Source: Eutrigla gurnardus (Eukaryota > Chordata > Actinopteri > Perciformes > Triglidae). Taken from it: DNA of 64,000 nt. The notes below the pieces were generated by a model. The model made no database searches, was not told the DNA's origin, and saw nothing but the letters and a program-made list of their open reading frames with translations. The translations under genes were made by a program, and so were the position numbers. The DNA is taken from positions 12,435,585-12,499,584 of the forward strand of contig OY741267.1 in the NCBI GenBank assembly GCA_963514095.1. Reading direction: 5' to 3'. Shown here piece after piece: positions 54,261 through 64,000 of the stretch. Position 1 is the stretch's first letter. The number at the start of each line of letters is the position of its first letter.

Positions 54261-56535
54261 AGGTCCTGGTGTACTCTGCCTGTGGGAAAATTAGCACACT
54301 GGGCTATGTTAATTATTTTGTATGTCCCTGTACAAATACTGCTGTTTACAATCACTGAAGCTTTTCAACCTCCATGAAATTTTATTTATTTATTTTTTTC
54401 AGCACTTTCTAATTGCTGCCGTATCTATCTGATTTAGACTGGAACTACCATTCGATGAAAAAACATATTTCTCCCAAACCTCCAGATACTCACATGTTCC
54501 GTCTCCATGCTTGTCACACATGGTCTTTGCACACCCCTCATATACAATTTTGGACCCCATAGTTTACTTTGAGTCTTACCCATAATGAATCATTTCAACA
54601 AGTCTTACCAGAAAGAACCCAGAGATTCTGTGGTACCACACACAATTTCTAATGTGGACCACAGCCGTAAAAATAGCTGTAGCCCGATCCGGATCCTAAT
54701 AAACAAACAAAATAAAATAGAAACTTTTAACTGCACTCAGTCAGTTGGGACCTTTCAATGAGATATCATTTTCCAGATATTCATTGAAAGAGTGATTGGC
54801 CCCTACGTCCAATCTGGTCAGTCCGTCTGGACTTGGTGCCGACCCCTGGTACCTCTATTGTCAGATCAGTACTCTTGAGATTGTGTGCTACTGCCTCGTT
54901 AGCTCTATTAACGCGTTCACGCGTTGGGCATCTATGACCAAAATGTGTATGTGTGTTGGATTCCATAGTTACATGTCTGCGACCGGCACAAGTTTAGCTA
55001 CGTTTTCACCCAAAACTGACTGACACAATCTTGGCATTGGGAGCGAGTTGGAAATATTATATTATATCGACACAAGCTGAAGATTCCCTGCCATTCACAC
55101 CCATTATAACATCTGAAACTTCACCAAACTCAAACTGCGATATCGGGAAAACCTTACGGACCATCGACATGAATGTTTGACCCAATAAAGTCCACAGTCT
55201 TGTGAATGTTTTAAACTTTAACTTCCAAACGTGATTTACACGTTTGGAAGTTAAAGTATGGTGAACTTTTGTGGTGCTGAAGTCAATGAAAAACCAATGT
55301 TAACAACAAAGCAGTGGTTACTATGGCAACCTGAAAGTTCTTTTCTTTTTTTTCCATTTTGGAATGTACAATGTGCTTTGATGTCTTTGATGTCTTTGAT
55401 GACTGGTGACATCACGTGACACCTGAGTGTATAAATACAAGCAGCGAACAGAACTCAGTGTGGACTTATTGGAGTTTGGAGAGAGAGAGACCTTTTGAGA
55501 GATAGTGAATAGATAGTGAATTGAGTGAAATTTTGAACTTTGAACAACTTTGTGAGAGGAACGAAATTTCATCTACGTTCAAACAGATAGTGACAGAACT
55601 TTTACATCTGGAGCAGGCTGTCTCCACCAGTCTGCTCTTCTCGTCCATCTGTTCCTCCGCGAAAGCCAGTTTACATTTTAACATCACTGTAAACCATCAC
55701 CCCAGCAGCCAAGATGCAGCAGGGAAACAGCAGGAGGCCTCGTGTCCAAGTGACCTCTTAGGAGACCATCAACCAGCTGCACTCACAGCTGCGTGAGCAG
55801 CAGCGAATCAATGCTGAAGAGTACAGCATTAGGGTGGAGCTCACTGAGGAGCTCAAACAGCAAAAGACCCTGAAGGAAATGCACATCAATCGGGGGAAGG
55901 CCGTCCGTGGCGAACTGGAGAGGCTCAAGAGGGCAAGTGAGCCAGAGACCCTGACCAAAATGGAGATCGCCTCTGCAGCCCATAGCACCGTGAAGATTAA
56001 GAAGAAGAAAGATCTTCAGAGGGAACAGCTGGAGAAGGCGATCCAGAGCCTCAGGCAGGAGAACTTTGAAAAGGATGTTGTTGGAGCAGGTTACCATTCC
56101 CTACCATTTTTGTTTTAAAGTCTTAATGGTGCACTATGTAACTTTTTCTGGCCACCTGCTTGTTTCATGAAGATGTTCTTTCTTTGCAGGAATGTTCCAC
56201 AGTATGGTATAAAACTAATCTATATTGCATTTATTTAATTAGAACTGTTTTTATTGCAAAAAACATTAACATTCTTAACATTCTTACTGTGAGGGCGTTA
56301 ACCTCTCCACAGACCTTTAACTTGGCCTGTTGGCATCACCTGATTGTCTCCATGCAGATAAGTTTTATTCCATACTGCGGAACATCAGGGAGGGTGTGGG
56401 TTCTTGTTGTTAATTGGGTTGTTGGGCAAGCACCGCGATGGTTTGGAGTAAAATGCACCCTAGGGTAATTTCCACCATGACATCCAGCCAAATACCCCCT
56501 CGGAAGCATTTTTAGCAATGGCAGGGCTTGAAGAC
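54261..56535. repeat. Tandem duplication, copy 2, right part
   Basis: Resumes with AGGTCCTGGTGTACTCTGCC, matching 22975 onward, and ends at GCTTGAAGAC at 56535, after which unique sequence begins. About five bases at the insertion point (AGTCC in copy 1) are absent, so no clean target duplication is visible. Confidence 0.9.
55714..56118 (+). pseudogene. Coiled-coil ORF, copy 2, unidentified
   Basis: Same arrangement as copy 1: ATG at 55714, TAG after 15 codons, then an open coiled-coil frame ending FEKDVVGAGYHSLPFLF. Near the end a donor-like GAGCAG|GTTACC at about 56088 suggests the exon once continued by splicing. The conserved early TAG in both copies means the ATG at 55714 is either an upstream ORF or a mutated start. 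Confidence 0.4.
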
Positions 56536-57035
56536 CTCCGGCCCGGTGCCGGATATCCGGCATAGCTATATTTTGGTGTTTTTTTTGCAACATGATTAAA
56601 AAAAACAACCTAGGGGAATTCGACTTGATGCTAGAATTTGTGTCCGACTTAGCAGCCGACTGCAAAGACGTCACAGGGTCGCGACCATATCACGTGACCC
56701 AAAACATCGCGGGAACAAGTTTTTAAAAGTCGCTTCTTGCAGCGCTTGGCAGCGCGGTCTACGGCGGCTGCAACTGGCTTGCCCACACCTACAGCGGAAT
56801 GGTTCCCATTGGTCAAAAGTTCAATGACGTATGTTTAGGTCTGCACTCGGCGGCCACCTTGTGGTGAAATGATGTGCCTTTTTATTTTGGGCGCTTTGAT
56901 CTCATGGCTCGATCTAAAGTTCTGTGCATTGTGTTGTGGGTAGGCCTATTATATGTGAGATCTGGTTAATACAAACATAGAATGATAATACAAATATACT
57001 GAAAAAAAGAATGCCTTCCACATGTTGCCTTGCGT
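56536..57035. other. Unclassified sequence
   Basis: Begins right after the tandem duplication. GC-richer, with CpG sites, CGTCACAGGGTCGCGACC and CACGTGACC. No protein or known repeat recognised. Confidence 0.4.
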
Positions 57036-57076
57036 GTGTATGTGTATATGTGTGTGTATGTATATATGTGTGTGTA

Positions 57077-57109
<33 letters not shown>

Positions 57110-57110
57110 T
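57036..57110. repeat. (TG)n(TA)n microsatellite
   Basis: TGTGTATGTGTG then TATATATA up to the hAT terminus. Confidence 0.95.
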
Positions 57111-58065
57111 AGGGCTGTCAAAAGATTGATTTTTTTAATCGCGATTAATCGCATTTTGTCCATAGTTAACTCGCGATTAATCGCAAATTAATCGCATTTT
57201 TTGGCACATTTTTTTTTCTTCTTCTAAATGTACCTTAATGTATTTTTTTCATATTCTTAATACTTTTAACAACATAAGGGCAAATATACTCGATTTATGA
57301 AAATGTTTATTTAACACTTCAAATATCCCCTTACCAAAACATGGGATCAAAACAGGGTTATAAGAATATATCACAAACAATTAAAGTGAACATGTCACAG
57401 GAGATAGTGTAACAGGAGATAAGTACAGTTAGGATATAAGTGCATTGGCTTGCAAGTGATATCTCAGACTGGACGTGCTTCTATGGTAGCTCATTTCATA
57501 CCCACAGTACGCGCAGATGACTTTGGTCTTATCGACTGAACCATCTGGCAGTCTTTTGAAGGTGAATTTGCCGTTCACAAATCGATTTTAAACGCGTGTG
57601 GACGCGCCGCTTCCCAGTATTGCACGCTTGGTGGGCTGCCACTAGAGGATGATTGACAGGCGCTGTCCTTTAAACAACAACTTTTTGCGAGCGTTCGCGA
57701 GCGTTCCCGAGGCGGCGAGTCGAGCCCGGCGCCTCTGATTAGCATAAAGTAGATTCGACTTATACTTTAGGCAAATGAGGAGCGGCCAACTCGCGCGCCG
57801 TCTCTCGACATTCGCCGCAACGCCACCAGAATGCATTGCACGGCTTTTCACATAGACAATGAATGGGACGCGGGGAAACACCGCTGCCTGTGGACAGGCA
57901 CCTTCCCTCTGGATCAAGACTACAGGTGCCACCGACGGCCATAAATCATACAATGCGCTTTTTTTTTTTGTTAAATACCGAGCGTTAATCGCGCGTTAAA
58001 AAAATTAACGGCGTTAAGAGGATGTTGCGTTAACGCGTTATTAACGCGTTAACTTTGACAGCCCT
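57111..58065. mobile_element. Non-autonomous hAT-like transposon (955 bp)
   Basis: Termini AGGGCTGTCAAA and TTTGACAGCCCT; subterminal repeats of AATCGCGATTAATCGC at both ends. Flanks are TA repeats, so the duplication cannot be read. The BED-finger piece inside supports hAT. Confidence 0.75.
57418..57585 (-). pseudogene. BED zinc-finger exon of a hAT transposase
   Basis: NGKFTFKRLPDGSVDKTKVI followed by CAYCGYEMSYHRSTSSLRYHLQAN: C-x2-C and a His, with the last His replaced by Asn. This is the DNA-binding BED finger of hAT transposases; the catalytic domain is absent. Confidence 0.75.
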
Positions 58066-58142
58066 AATATATATATATATATATACTGTATATATGTGTA
58101 TATATATATATATATATAATATATGTGTATATACTGTATATA

Positions 58143-58185
<43 letters not shown>

Positions 58186-58215
58186 TCCAGTATATATATA
58201 AATATAAATATAAAT
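58066..58215. repeat. (TA)n/(ATAAAT)n microsatellite
   Basis: TATATATG runs with CTGTATAT, then AATATAAATATAAAT leading into unit R. Confidence 0.95.
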
Positions 58216-58949
58216 AAATAATAAAAAAGCATATCCTCTTTGGTTTGCTGCTGTGTTGTATCGCTTGAGCACCATAGTCACGTTGACTTGACGGCGTTTG
58301 GCTACGGTCTCTTTTAGAGCCCGCCTCTAAGTCAAGTCAAGTCAAGCCAAGACCATCCTGAAAAAGCCTGTTGTGGCCAGCCGTTTAAAGTGATAGTTCT
58401 AACTACCAATGGTACTCAAGGTTACCAAGGAGTTCTAGCCAATCAGAGCAGTGTAGGGCGGGCCTTAACTTTTCAGGCACCACACCTCGGACAACGTAGC
58501 CAGAGCAATTGATGTAGGCTGCGCACCTCTCAAAAATCCTAGACGCGCGTCGAGGCGACGCAACACCAACGCAGCGGCATTGGCTGTGATTGGTCCGCTA
58601 ACTACATCCGCTGGAGACCGCTTTTTCCGGTTTCCACTCATAAACACCGCCATTTAAACTTTTAATACTTTTGTTGTTTGCACCTTGTCGCTTTTGCACA
58701 AAGAAATTAAAGACTGAAAAATTGTGGATGTTTAAAGCCGGAAGGTAAACAAGGCTATAACGAGGCTAACAACGATATACGTCAAGCGTCTCGGTCGGTC
58801 GGTCAGTCTTTACAAAAAACATAGCGCCCTCTACCCGTGTGGCATTGAATTGCATTTCGACACGTAAACCCAACGCAGAACCATCACGGTCTCCAAGCAA
58901 CTGCGTGGCCGTTGCGTGATCACTACGCGGAAGCATAACCGAGCCTTAA

Positions 58950-59866
58950 AGGAAAACACCACCGCATTTCCATACTGAACTATGTTCTGCTCTGATCTTA
59001 GACGAGGTGATACATACCTCCCTCTCCTCTGTGCGTGCACTCAATGGCTCTTGCGCGCACTCGGCGCAGCGCTAATTTGCTAGCATGTAGCTTGTCCTTA
59101 GGATCCAAAGGGGGGTGAAGTTAGAAGCGACCAAGCACTTCCACGTTGTCCCTATTTAAATACGGTTACGCGAGTAGTTACACGACCCAAGTTTGGTTAC
59201 ACAAAATGAAACATGCCAATTTTTCTAAGCGGATAACAAGGATAACTATATAGTATGGCGGAATAACAACTGGAAGCACTTCGACGTCGGCGCAGTAATA
59301 TCATTACTCCGCTCCCCCTCTTACTTCCGTCAATAGAACCTACGTGACCTGCACGCCGTCGCCTGCACTACCTGTAGTAGTTTGTGCACAGTTGAGGAAG
59401 CATCAGGTTGTAGTAAGATAGTTTGTGAACAATCAAACATCATGGTTATAACGTGCATCGTACAGGGTTGTGAAAACAAGCAGAAGGTATATAGTCCCGT
59501 CATGTTTTGAGTGATGATATTACTGCGCCGACGTCGAAGTGCTTCCAGTTGTTATTCCGCCATACTATATAGTTATCCTTGTTATCCGCTTAGAAAAATT
59601 GCATGTTTCATTTTGTGTAACCAAACTTGGGTCGTGTAACTACTCACGTAACCGTATTTAAATAGGGACAACGTGGAAGTGCTTGGTCGCTTCTAACTTC
59701 ACCCCCCTTTGGATCCTAAGGACAAGCTACATGCTAGCAAATTAGCACTGCGCCGAGTGCCACAAGAGCCATTGAGTGCACGCACAGAGGAGAGGGAGGT
59801 ATGTATCACCTCGTCTAAGATCAGAGCAGAACATAGTTCAGTATGGAAATGCGGTGGTGTTTTCCT
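58950..59866 (+). mobile_element. Kolobok-like non-autonomous transposon (917 bp, TTAA site)
   Basis: TTAA at 58946-58949 and 59867-59870; copy 1 of unit R has a single TTAA at the same place (empty site). Inverted repeats of about 350 bp begin AGGAAAACACCACCGCATTT. The middle holds a THAP-type first exon. TTAA duplication plus THAP points to Kolobok; piggyBac also uses TTAA but has different ends and no THAP. Confidence 0.85.
59442..59486 (+). pseudogene. THAP-domain first exon
   Basis: ATG opens MVITCIVQGCENKQK, ending AAG|GTATAT. The spacing C-x4-C-x-N is the start of a THAP zinc finger. Only this 15-codon exon is kept; the next exons are deleted. Confidence 0.65.
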
Positions 59867-60225
59867 TTAACATTATCCCAGAGGCAGCCCTGCACACTTT
59901 TCATTCAAACAAACTAATGCGACTGCCACAGTTGTTAGATTTCATCAATGAGACCAACATTAATCTCCTAAAAAGAATTTAACCAGCCAGCGGTAAACCT
60001 CTAAAAGCGTGCGGATAAGTTACTTGGCTCGTTTCACCCCCGGGATGACGACGGAGGTTGGCCCCGGGCGATCAGATCAGTAGACCTGCGCTGCTGCCCC
60101 GGTCGCGGTTCCCAGAGACTCTGCACTGGATTAAACTGTGACTTTCTTGCATGAAAAAATATTAAAACTGTGACGTGTTAACAGCACTAAAGCCAAAATA
60201 ATAAAACTGCCTTTAGCAACTTTAC

Positions 60226-60497
60226 TGCTATCGCTATCGATTGCCGCGAACGTTCCCCCTAGCTAACGTTAGCTAGCTCTTATAGTCAGCACTTTGAAAC
60301 CAATGTAGTAAGCAATTTACCTATTAATTATTATGGTTTGCTTGTAACTTATTTTTGCATGCATTAACAACAGGTAAGCAAATGACCGATGTGGTTATGT
60401 TTTCTGATAGTAGGATCATATTATGTGAGCTAAGTTAGCTTATGATCCGTTGTCTAAAAGCATTATATGGCTAACTAGTTAGCTAACGCAAATGTGC
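60226..60497. other. Unclassified sequence
   Basis: Contains CTAGCTAACGTTAGCTAGCT, a palindromic motif frequent in fish intergenic DNA. No gene. Confidence 0.4.
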
Positions 60498-60952
60498 AAA
60501 ATGCACAGAGAAAAAGCTGTGCTCTGGCCATGGTGAGGTACCCCTTGTGGGAATGCAGTCATGTGATTGGCTGAAAACGAGGGAGGCATCTGATTTAAAA
60601 AAAAATCCACAAACAAATACAGACCAGTTCACGAACAAATGCAAACAAGTTCACAAATGAAAAGCGTCTTGTAAATTTAAGTTTAACAGGTTGTATATAA
60701 ATGTAACAACATACAAATATATTTTTGATGAAAAATGCAACAACAAAAAAAATCATATATTTATTATATTATTATTTTATATTATATTTATGAAAAACAA
60801 GACACATTTGTGTGTGGATCAGAAATGTGTTTGTGAAACTTATTTTTGTTTAGGGATTTATTTTACATTTGTGTGTGTATTGAAATGTATTTGTGAGAGT
60901 CATTTATATATAAAACACAAAATACATTTGTGAATCCTTCTCTGTGCATTCA
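60498..60952. repeat. Possible MITE
   Basis: ATGCACAGAGAA near 60500 and TTCTCTGTGCAT near 60940 are 12-bp inverted ends around about 450 bp with repeated ACATTTGTGTGTG motifs. No clear target duplication; weak call. Confidence 0.35.
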
Positions 60953-60977
60953 TTATTGAACCTGAACTGACCCCATA

Positions 60978-62851
60978 TGGTAGGTACTTAAAATGTGGCT
61001 TGTTCAAATGAAGTAGCAAATTTGAAGTGTGGCTGAGCTCCCATTTTTGCAGATAAAAGACTTCTATCACTTCTGCCTCTATCTCTGGTCTTAGCTTAAA
61101 CATTCTACAAAATATGGTATCTCTTAGATGATTAGTTTCACAGATTTTAAGGCTCAAAAATGGAAGTAAACACATCTTTGCCCAACTTCAGAGCCATATT
61201 CCAAAAAAACTGACAAGTATCAGGTCCAAACTTACTTTTTTTGAAAGATCAAATTTTTGTTAAAATCATATTAAAAAATCGGGAGGGTGTTTTGCCTCAT
61301 TTTGTCGCAGGGATTTTTTAAAATCCTGATATTGGTGGGGCCGTTTTTGGTACTATATGTCCTAATAGTCTACTAGTAAACATCACAGCAGGGCAATTCA
61401 ATCAAGTTTTTTACCATTTACCAAAGACTTACATGTGACTAAATGCTACTGATAAATCCAGCTTTACGAAAACATTAAAATGTAGCACAGTTATAGTTAA
61501 AGAGGCAATAAGTCCTTGAATGTGAGTTGAACATGCTGAAAGCAGCTTTTAATGTCTTAAACCATGAACAAACATATGATAGCATAATATTGAAGACTGC
61601 GCATTTTGTCATACTTTAAATATATACATACACACAGATTACACAACCAAATCAAATAATATTCTTAATTTGAGCATAAGGATTTTACATTACAGTACAA
61701 AAGTCTCCAAAGTTTGATAGTGAATAACAGTTTGTCTCTATGCTCACTATGAGACAATATGTGAGTTGTGTGTATGATCAGAAATGGTGGATAGGAAGTA
61801 TCAGAGATGTTTCAGATCAAGATGTACTGGTTCAGTTCATGCACCCACATGGCCCTGCCAAGAGTTTCTACTGGCCAAGAAGAGAAGACATGTGCAATGT
61901 CCCACTGCAGCATAGATTTGCAAGGATTGACGTTCCCTCTCCAGAAACTGAGCGCATGTATGCCATCAAAAAAGATGAGCACAACAGAGCAGAGATGTAC
62001 ATTAGACAATTTGTAAAGTGACTGCCAAATTAATGAATGTGACGAAGGAATTTAATCTAAAAGATGAAAAATGTGTGATCCCTCATAGTGAGCATAGAGA
62101 CAAACTGTTATTCAATATCAAACTTTGGAGACTTTTGTACTGTAATGTAAAATCTTTATGCTCAAATTAAGATTATTATTTGATTTGGTTGTGTAATGTA
62201 TATACTTAAAGTATGACAAAATGTACATTCTTCAATATTATTCTGTTTGTTCATGGTTTAAGACATTCAAAGCTGCTTTCACCATGTTTAACTCACATTC
62301 AAGGACTTATTGCCTCTGTAACTACAACTGTGCTACATTTTAATGTTTTCGTGAGGCTAAATTTATCAGTAGCATTTAGTCACATGTAAGTCTTTGGTAA
62401 ATGGTAAAAAACACAATTGAATTGCCCTCCTGTGATGTTTACTGGTAGGCTGTTAGGACATGCAGTACCAAAACCAGCCACAAAAACCCCACCAACATCA
62501 GGATTTAAAAAAATCACTGCGACAAATTGAGGCAAAACACCCTCCTGATTTTTTAATATGATTTTAACAAGAATATGATCTTTCAAAAAAAGTAAGTTTG
62601 GACCTGATACTTGTAGTCAGTTTTTTGGAATATGACTCTGAAGTTGGGCAAAGATGTGTTCACTTCCATTTTTGAGCCTTAATATCTGTGAAACTAATAA
62701 TCTAAGAGAAACCATATTTAGTAGAATGTTTAAGCTAACACCAGAGATAGAGGCAGAAGTGATAGAAGTCTTTTATCTGCAAAAATTGAGGCTTAGCCAC
62801 TCTTCAAATGTACTACTTTTTTTCAACAAGCCACATTTTAAGTACCTACCA
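60978..62851 (+). mobile_element. Long inverted-repeat element with one coding exon (1.9 kb)
   Basis: Two arms of about 775 bp (60978-61751 and 62079-62851) are inverted copies, roughly 90 percent identical, ending TGGTAGGTACTTAAAATGTG. TA flanks both ends (60976-60977, 62852-62853), possibly the duplication. The 330-bp centre holds the exon at 61740-62021. The layout is that of a deleted derivative of a larger DNA transposon that kept only its last exon. Confidence 0.8.
61740..62021 (+). pseudogene. SH3/Tudor-like exon (terminal exon of an unknown transposon protein)
   Basis: VSCVYDQKWWIGSIRDVSDQ followed by DVLVQFMHPHGPAKSFYWPR, then a stop at 62019-62021. The frame enters the left arm at its start, where CTCACTATGAG|ACA is a possible splice acceptor. 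The block (VYD-WWIG-V-FMHPHGPA-S-WP-R) recurs at the C-termini of uncharacterised proteins of fish and aquatic invertebrates (recollection) and looks like a small beta-barrel. Function unknown. Confidence 0.55.
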
Positions 62852-62853
62852 TA

Positions 62854-63134
62854 CTAGGTTATCATTGAGCTACAACCCTGATATTTCATGTCTGGAGGCT
62901 ATTAGTAACAGATATACACTGTAGACATTTTTTGAAGGCCACAGGTGAGATAGTTTTCCAGATATTGCTGTTTAAAAATGGCTTTTCAGAGCATGATGCC
63001 AAAAACCGTCTAAACTACCCTTCATTCAATGATGTTTCATGAGAAAACTGTTGACAGTAGAGACCTTATATTTTGGATTTGTCCTATTAACAAGTGTGTC
63101 TTTGTACTTGAATTTTTTCAGGACATTCTGAGAT
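62854..63134. other. Unclassified sequence
   Basis: AT-rich; no gene or repeat recognised. Confidence 0.4.
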
Positions 63135-63353
63135 GGTCAGGTGGGAGGCATTTGATGAAATGACACGGAATGACCCTCCTCTCCACTCTGGCAGAACTTG
63201 GCATAACTGACTGCTCTCACCTGGTTTACATCATACCTGACAAATCGCACCTTTCAGGTCGCATAGAATGGCTCTATGTCCAAACGCTGTTCTCTGGATA
63301 CGGGTGTCCCTCAAGGCTCAGTATTAGGACCGCTTCTGTTCTCACTATACACC
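63135..63353 (+). pseudogene. LINE reverse-transcriptase fragment
   Basis: TWFTSYLTNRTFQVA, a TAG, then GVPQGSVLGPLLFSLYT: RT blocks of L2/CR1/Rex1-like LINEs. Broken by the stop and cut off by the element at 63354. Confidence 0.8.
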
Positions 63354-64000
63354 AGGGGCCGTATTCACAAAGCATTTTATCTTACCGCTAGGAGTGCTCC
63401 TAACTCGCGCTAAAACATTTTACGTAGGAGTTTTTTCTTAAAAGTTATTCACAAAGCCGCTGAGACCTACTCTTACTAAGGATAAATCACTAAGAGTGAA
63501 CTAAGAGTGACGCGCCGTTGCTATGGATTACGTCGATTCTCGTGCACGAGTTTAGAAGTGTTCAGTGCGGTGATTGGTTGTTCAGACGAGCCCACTAAAT
63601 CACCAAAAAACAAGGAAATAGAGGCTAGAAATGAATTCCTATCAAGTAGTTATGGACAGTGCAGTTAGCAGAATACACGCATGATGACAAGTTTGTGCAG
63701 ACCACGATAATGACGTTGTAGCCTGCACGTTCAAGAGAGAGAGAAAGCAAACAATAAAAATACGTAAAATGCATTAAATCAAGGAGGCAATTAAAAGCAC
63801 CCTGCAAAGTATTATTCAATTACCATATTTCAGCACTTAAACACTTTAAATAACAGCCCATACCGCCGTTCAAGTCCCCCTATCATGATGGATGATGAAA
63901 AAGTGAAACGCAAGCGAAAGGCCAATTGGTCCCAGGATCAATTGCTACTACTTGCCCAGTTTGTGCTGGAGCGGAGGGGGGTAATAAAGGGTAGATTCGG
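63354..64000 (+). mobile_element. Harbinger/ISL2EU-like element, left end, runs off right edge
   Basis: AGGGGCCGTATTCACAAAGC starts the element; CACAAAG recurs at 63452 and TACTCTTACTAAGGATAAAT nearby as subterminal repeats. The Myb-like ORF begins at 63885. Confidence 0.7.
63885..64000 (+). CDS. Myb/SANT-like DNA-binding protein (partial)
   Basis: Double ATG (MMDDEKVKRKRKANWSQDQL) then LLLAQFVLERRGVIKGRF to the edge. The basic start and W-x-QDQLLLLAQFV helix fit the Myb/SANT-like second protein of Harbinger-type elements. Open to the end of the window. Confidence 0.7.
   Translation, partial: MMDDEKVKRKRKANWSQDQLLLLAQFVLERRGVIKGRF

Larger units (their letters stand above)
58190..60225. repeat. 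Repeat unit R, copy 2
   Basis: Matches 9189-10363 apart from the insertion at 58950-59866. It continues past CTGCCTTTAGCA into AACTTTACTGC, so it shows the intact site that the LTR at 10364 interrupted in copy 1. Confidence 0.85.

Noticed and set aside
58950..59866. P element or piggyBac assignment for the TTAA insertion
   Set aside because: P elements make 8-bp duplications; piggyBac ends and protein differ. TTAA with THAP fits Kolobok better.

Overview
The window reads as a piece of a teleost fish genome made almost entirely of mobile DNA. I see no ordinary single-copy host gene, no tRNA or rRNA gene and no CRISPR array. Evidence for a fish: introns with GT/AG sites, a fish-type tRNA-derived SINE with an (ATGG)n tail, an L2/UnaL2-like LINE tail, a Gmr1-type LTR retrotransposon (integrase upstream of reverse transcriptase), and Harbinger, Ginger, hAT, Tc1 and Kolobok-like DNA transposons. 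The species cannot be told from the sequence.

Layout. 1-1967: 5' end of an LTR retrotransposon on the minus strand (LTR, tRNA-Pro type PBS, partial gag). 2003-8729: a complete DNA transposon with perfect 30-bp TIRs and arrays of a GATAACGAG-type iteron; it carries an integrase-like transposase gene (one nonsense codon) and a convergent two-exon HECT ubiquitin-ligase gene. 8804-9188: SINE. 9189-10363: repeat unit R, seen again at 58190-60225. 10364-20922: a mosaic of endogenous-retrovirus-like elements on the minus strand, all broken. 21864-26134 and 54261-56535: a roughly 3.2-kb tandem duplication whose second copy is split by a 28-kb nest of transposons.

The nest (26135-54260) is a deleted Harbinger element. 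Its Myb-like gene received two large insertions 28 bp apart: (i) a 19-kb transposon (27092-46028, 8-bp TSD CATTCGTC) whose multi-exon gene encodes a MULE/KDZ-like transposase followed by a ULP1 SUMO-protease domain and a PHD finger, itself holding a young Gmr1-like retrotransposon (31651-37636); and (ii) a Ginger transposon (46069-53562, 4-bp TSD CCGG) whose multi-exon gene encodes a Gypsy-type integrase followed by ULP1 and PHD, itself holding an apparently intact Tc1 element (46921-48552). Taking out both insertions with one TSD copy each leaves the Harbinger reading frame continuous, which supports these boundaries.

The most interesting signal is that the two large transposons, with unrelated transposases, end in the same ULP1-PHD module, with introns at matching positions and phases. 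Together with the HECT gene of the first element, three large DNA transposons in this window carry ubiquitin/SUMO-pathway enzymes. The right part (56536-64000) holds a non-autonomous hAT with a BED-finger exon, a second copy of unit R carrying a Kolobok-like TTAA insertion with a THAP first exon, a long inverted-repeat element with one SH3/Tudor-like exon, a LINE fragment and the start of another Harbinger-type element.
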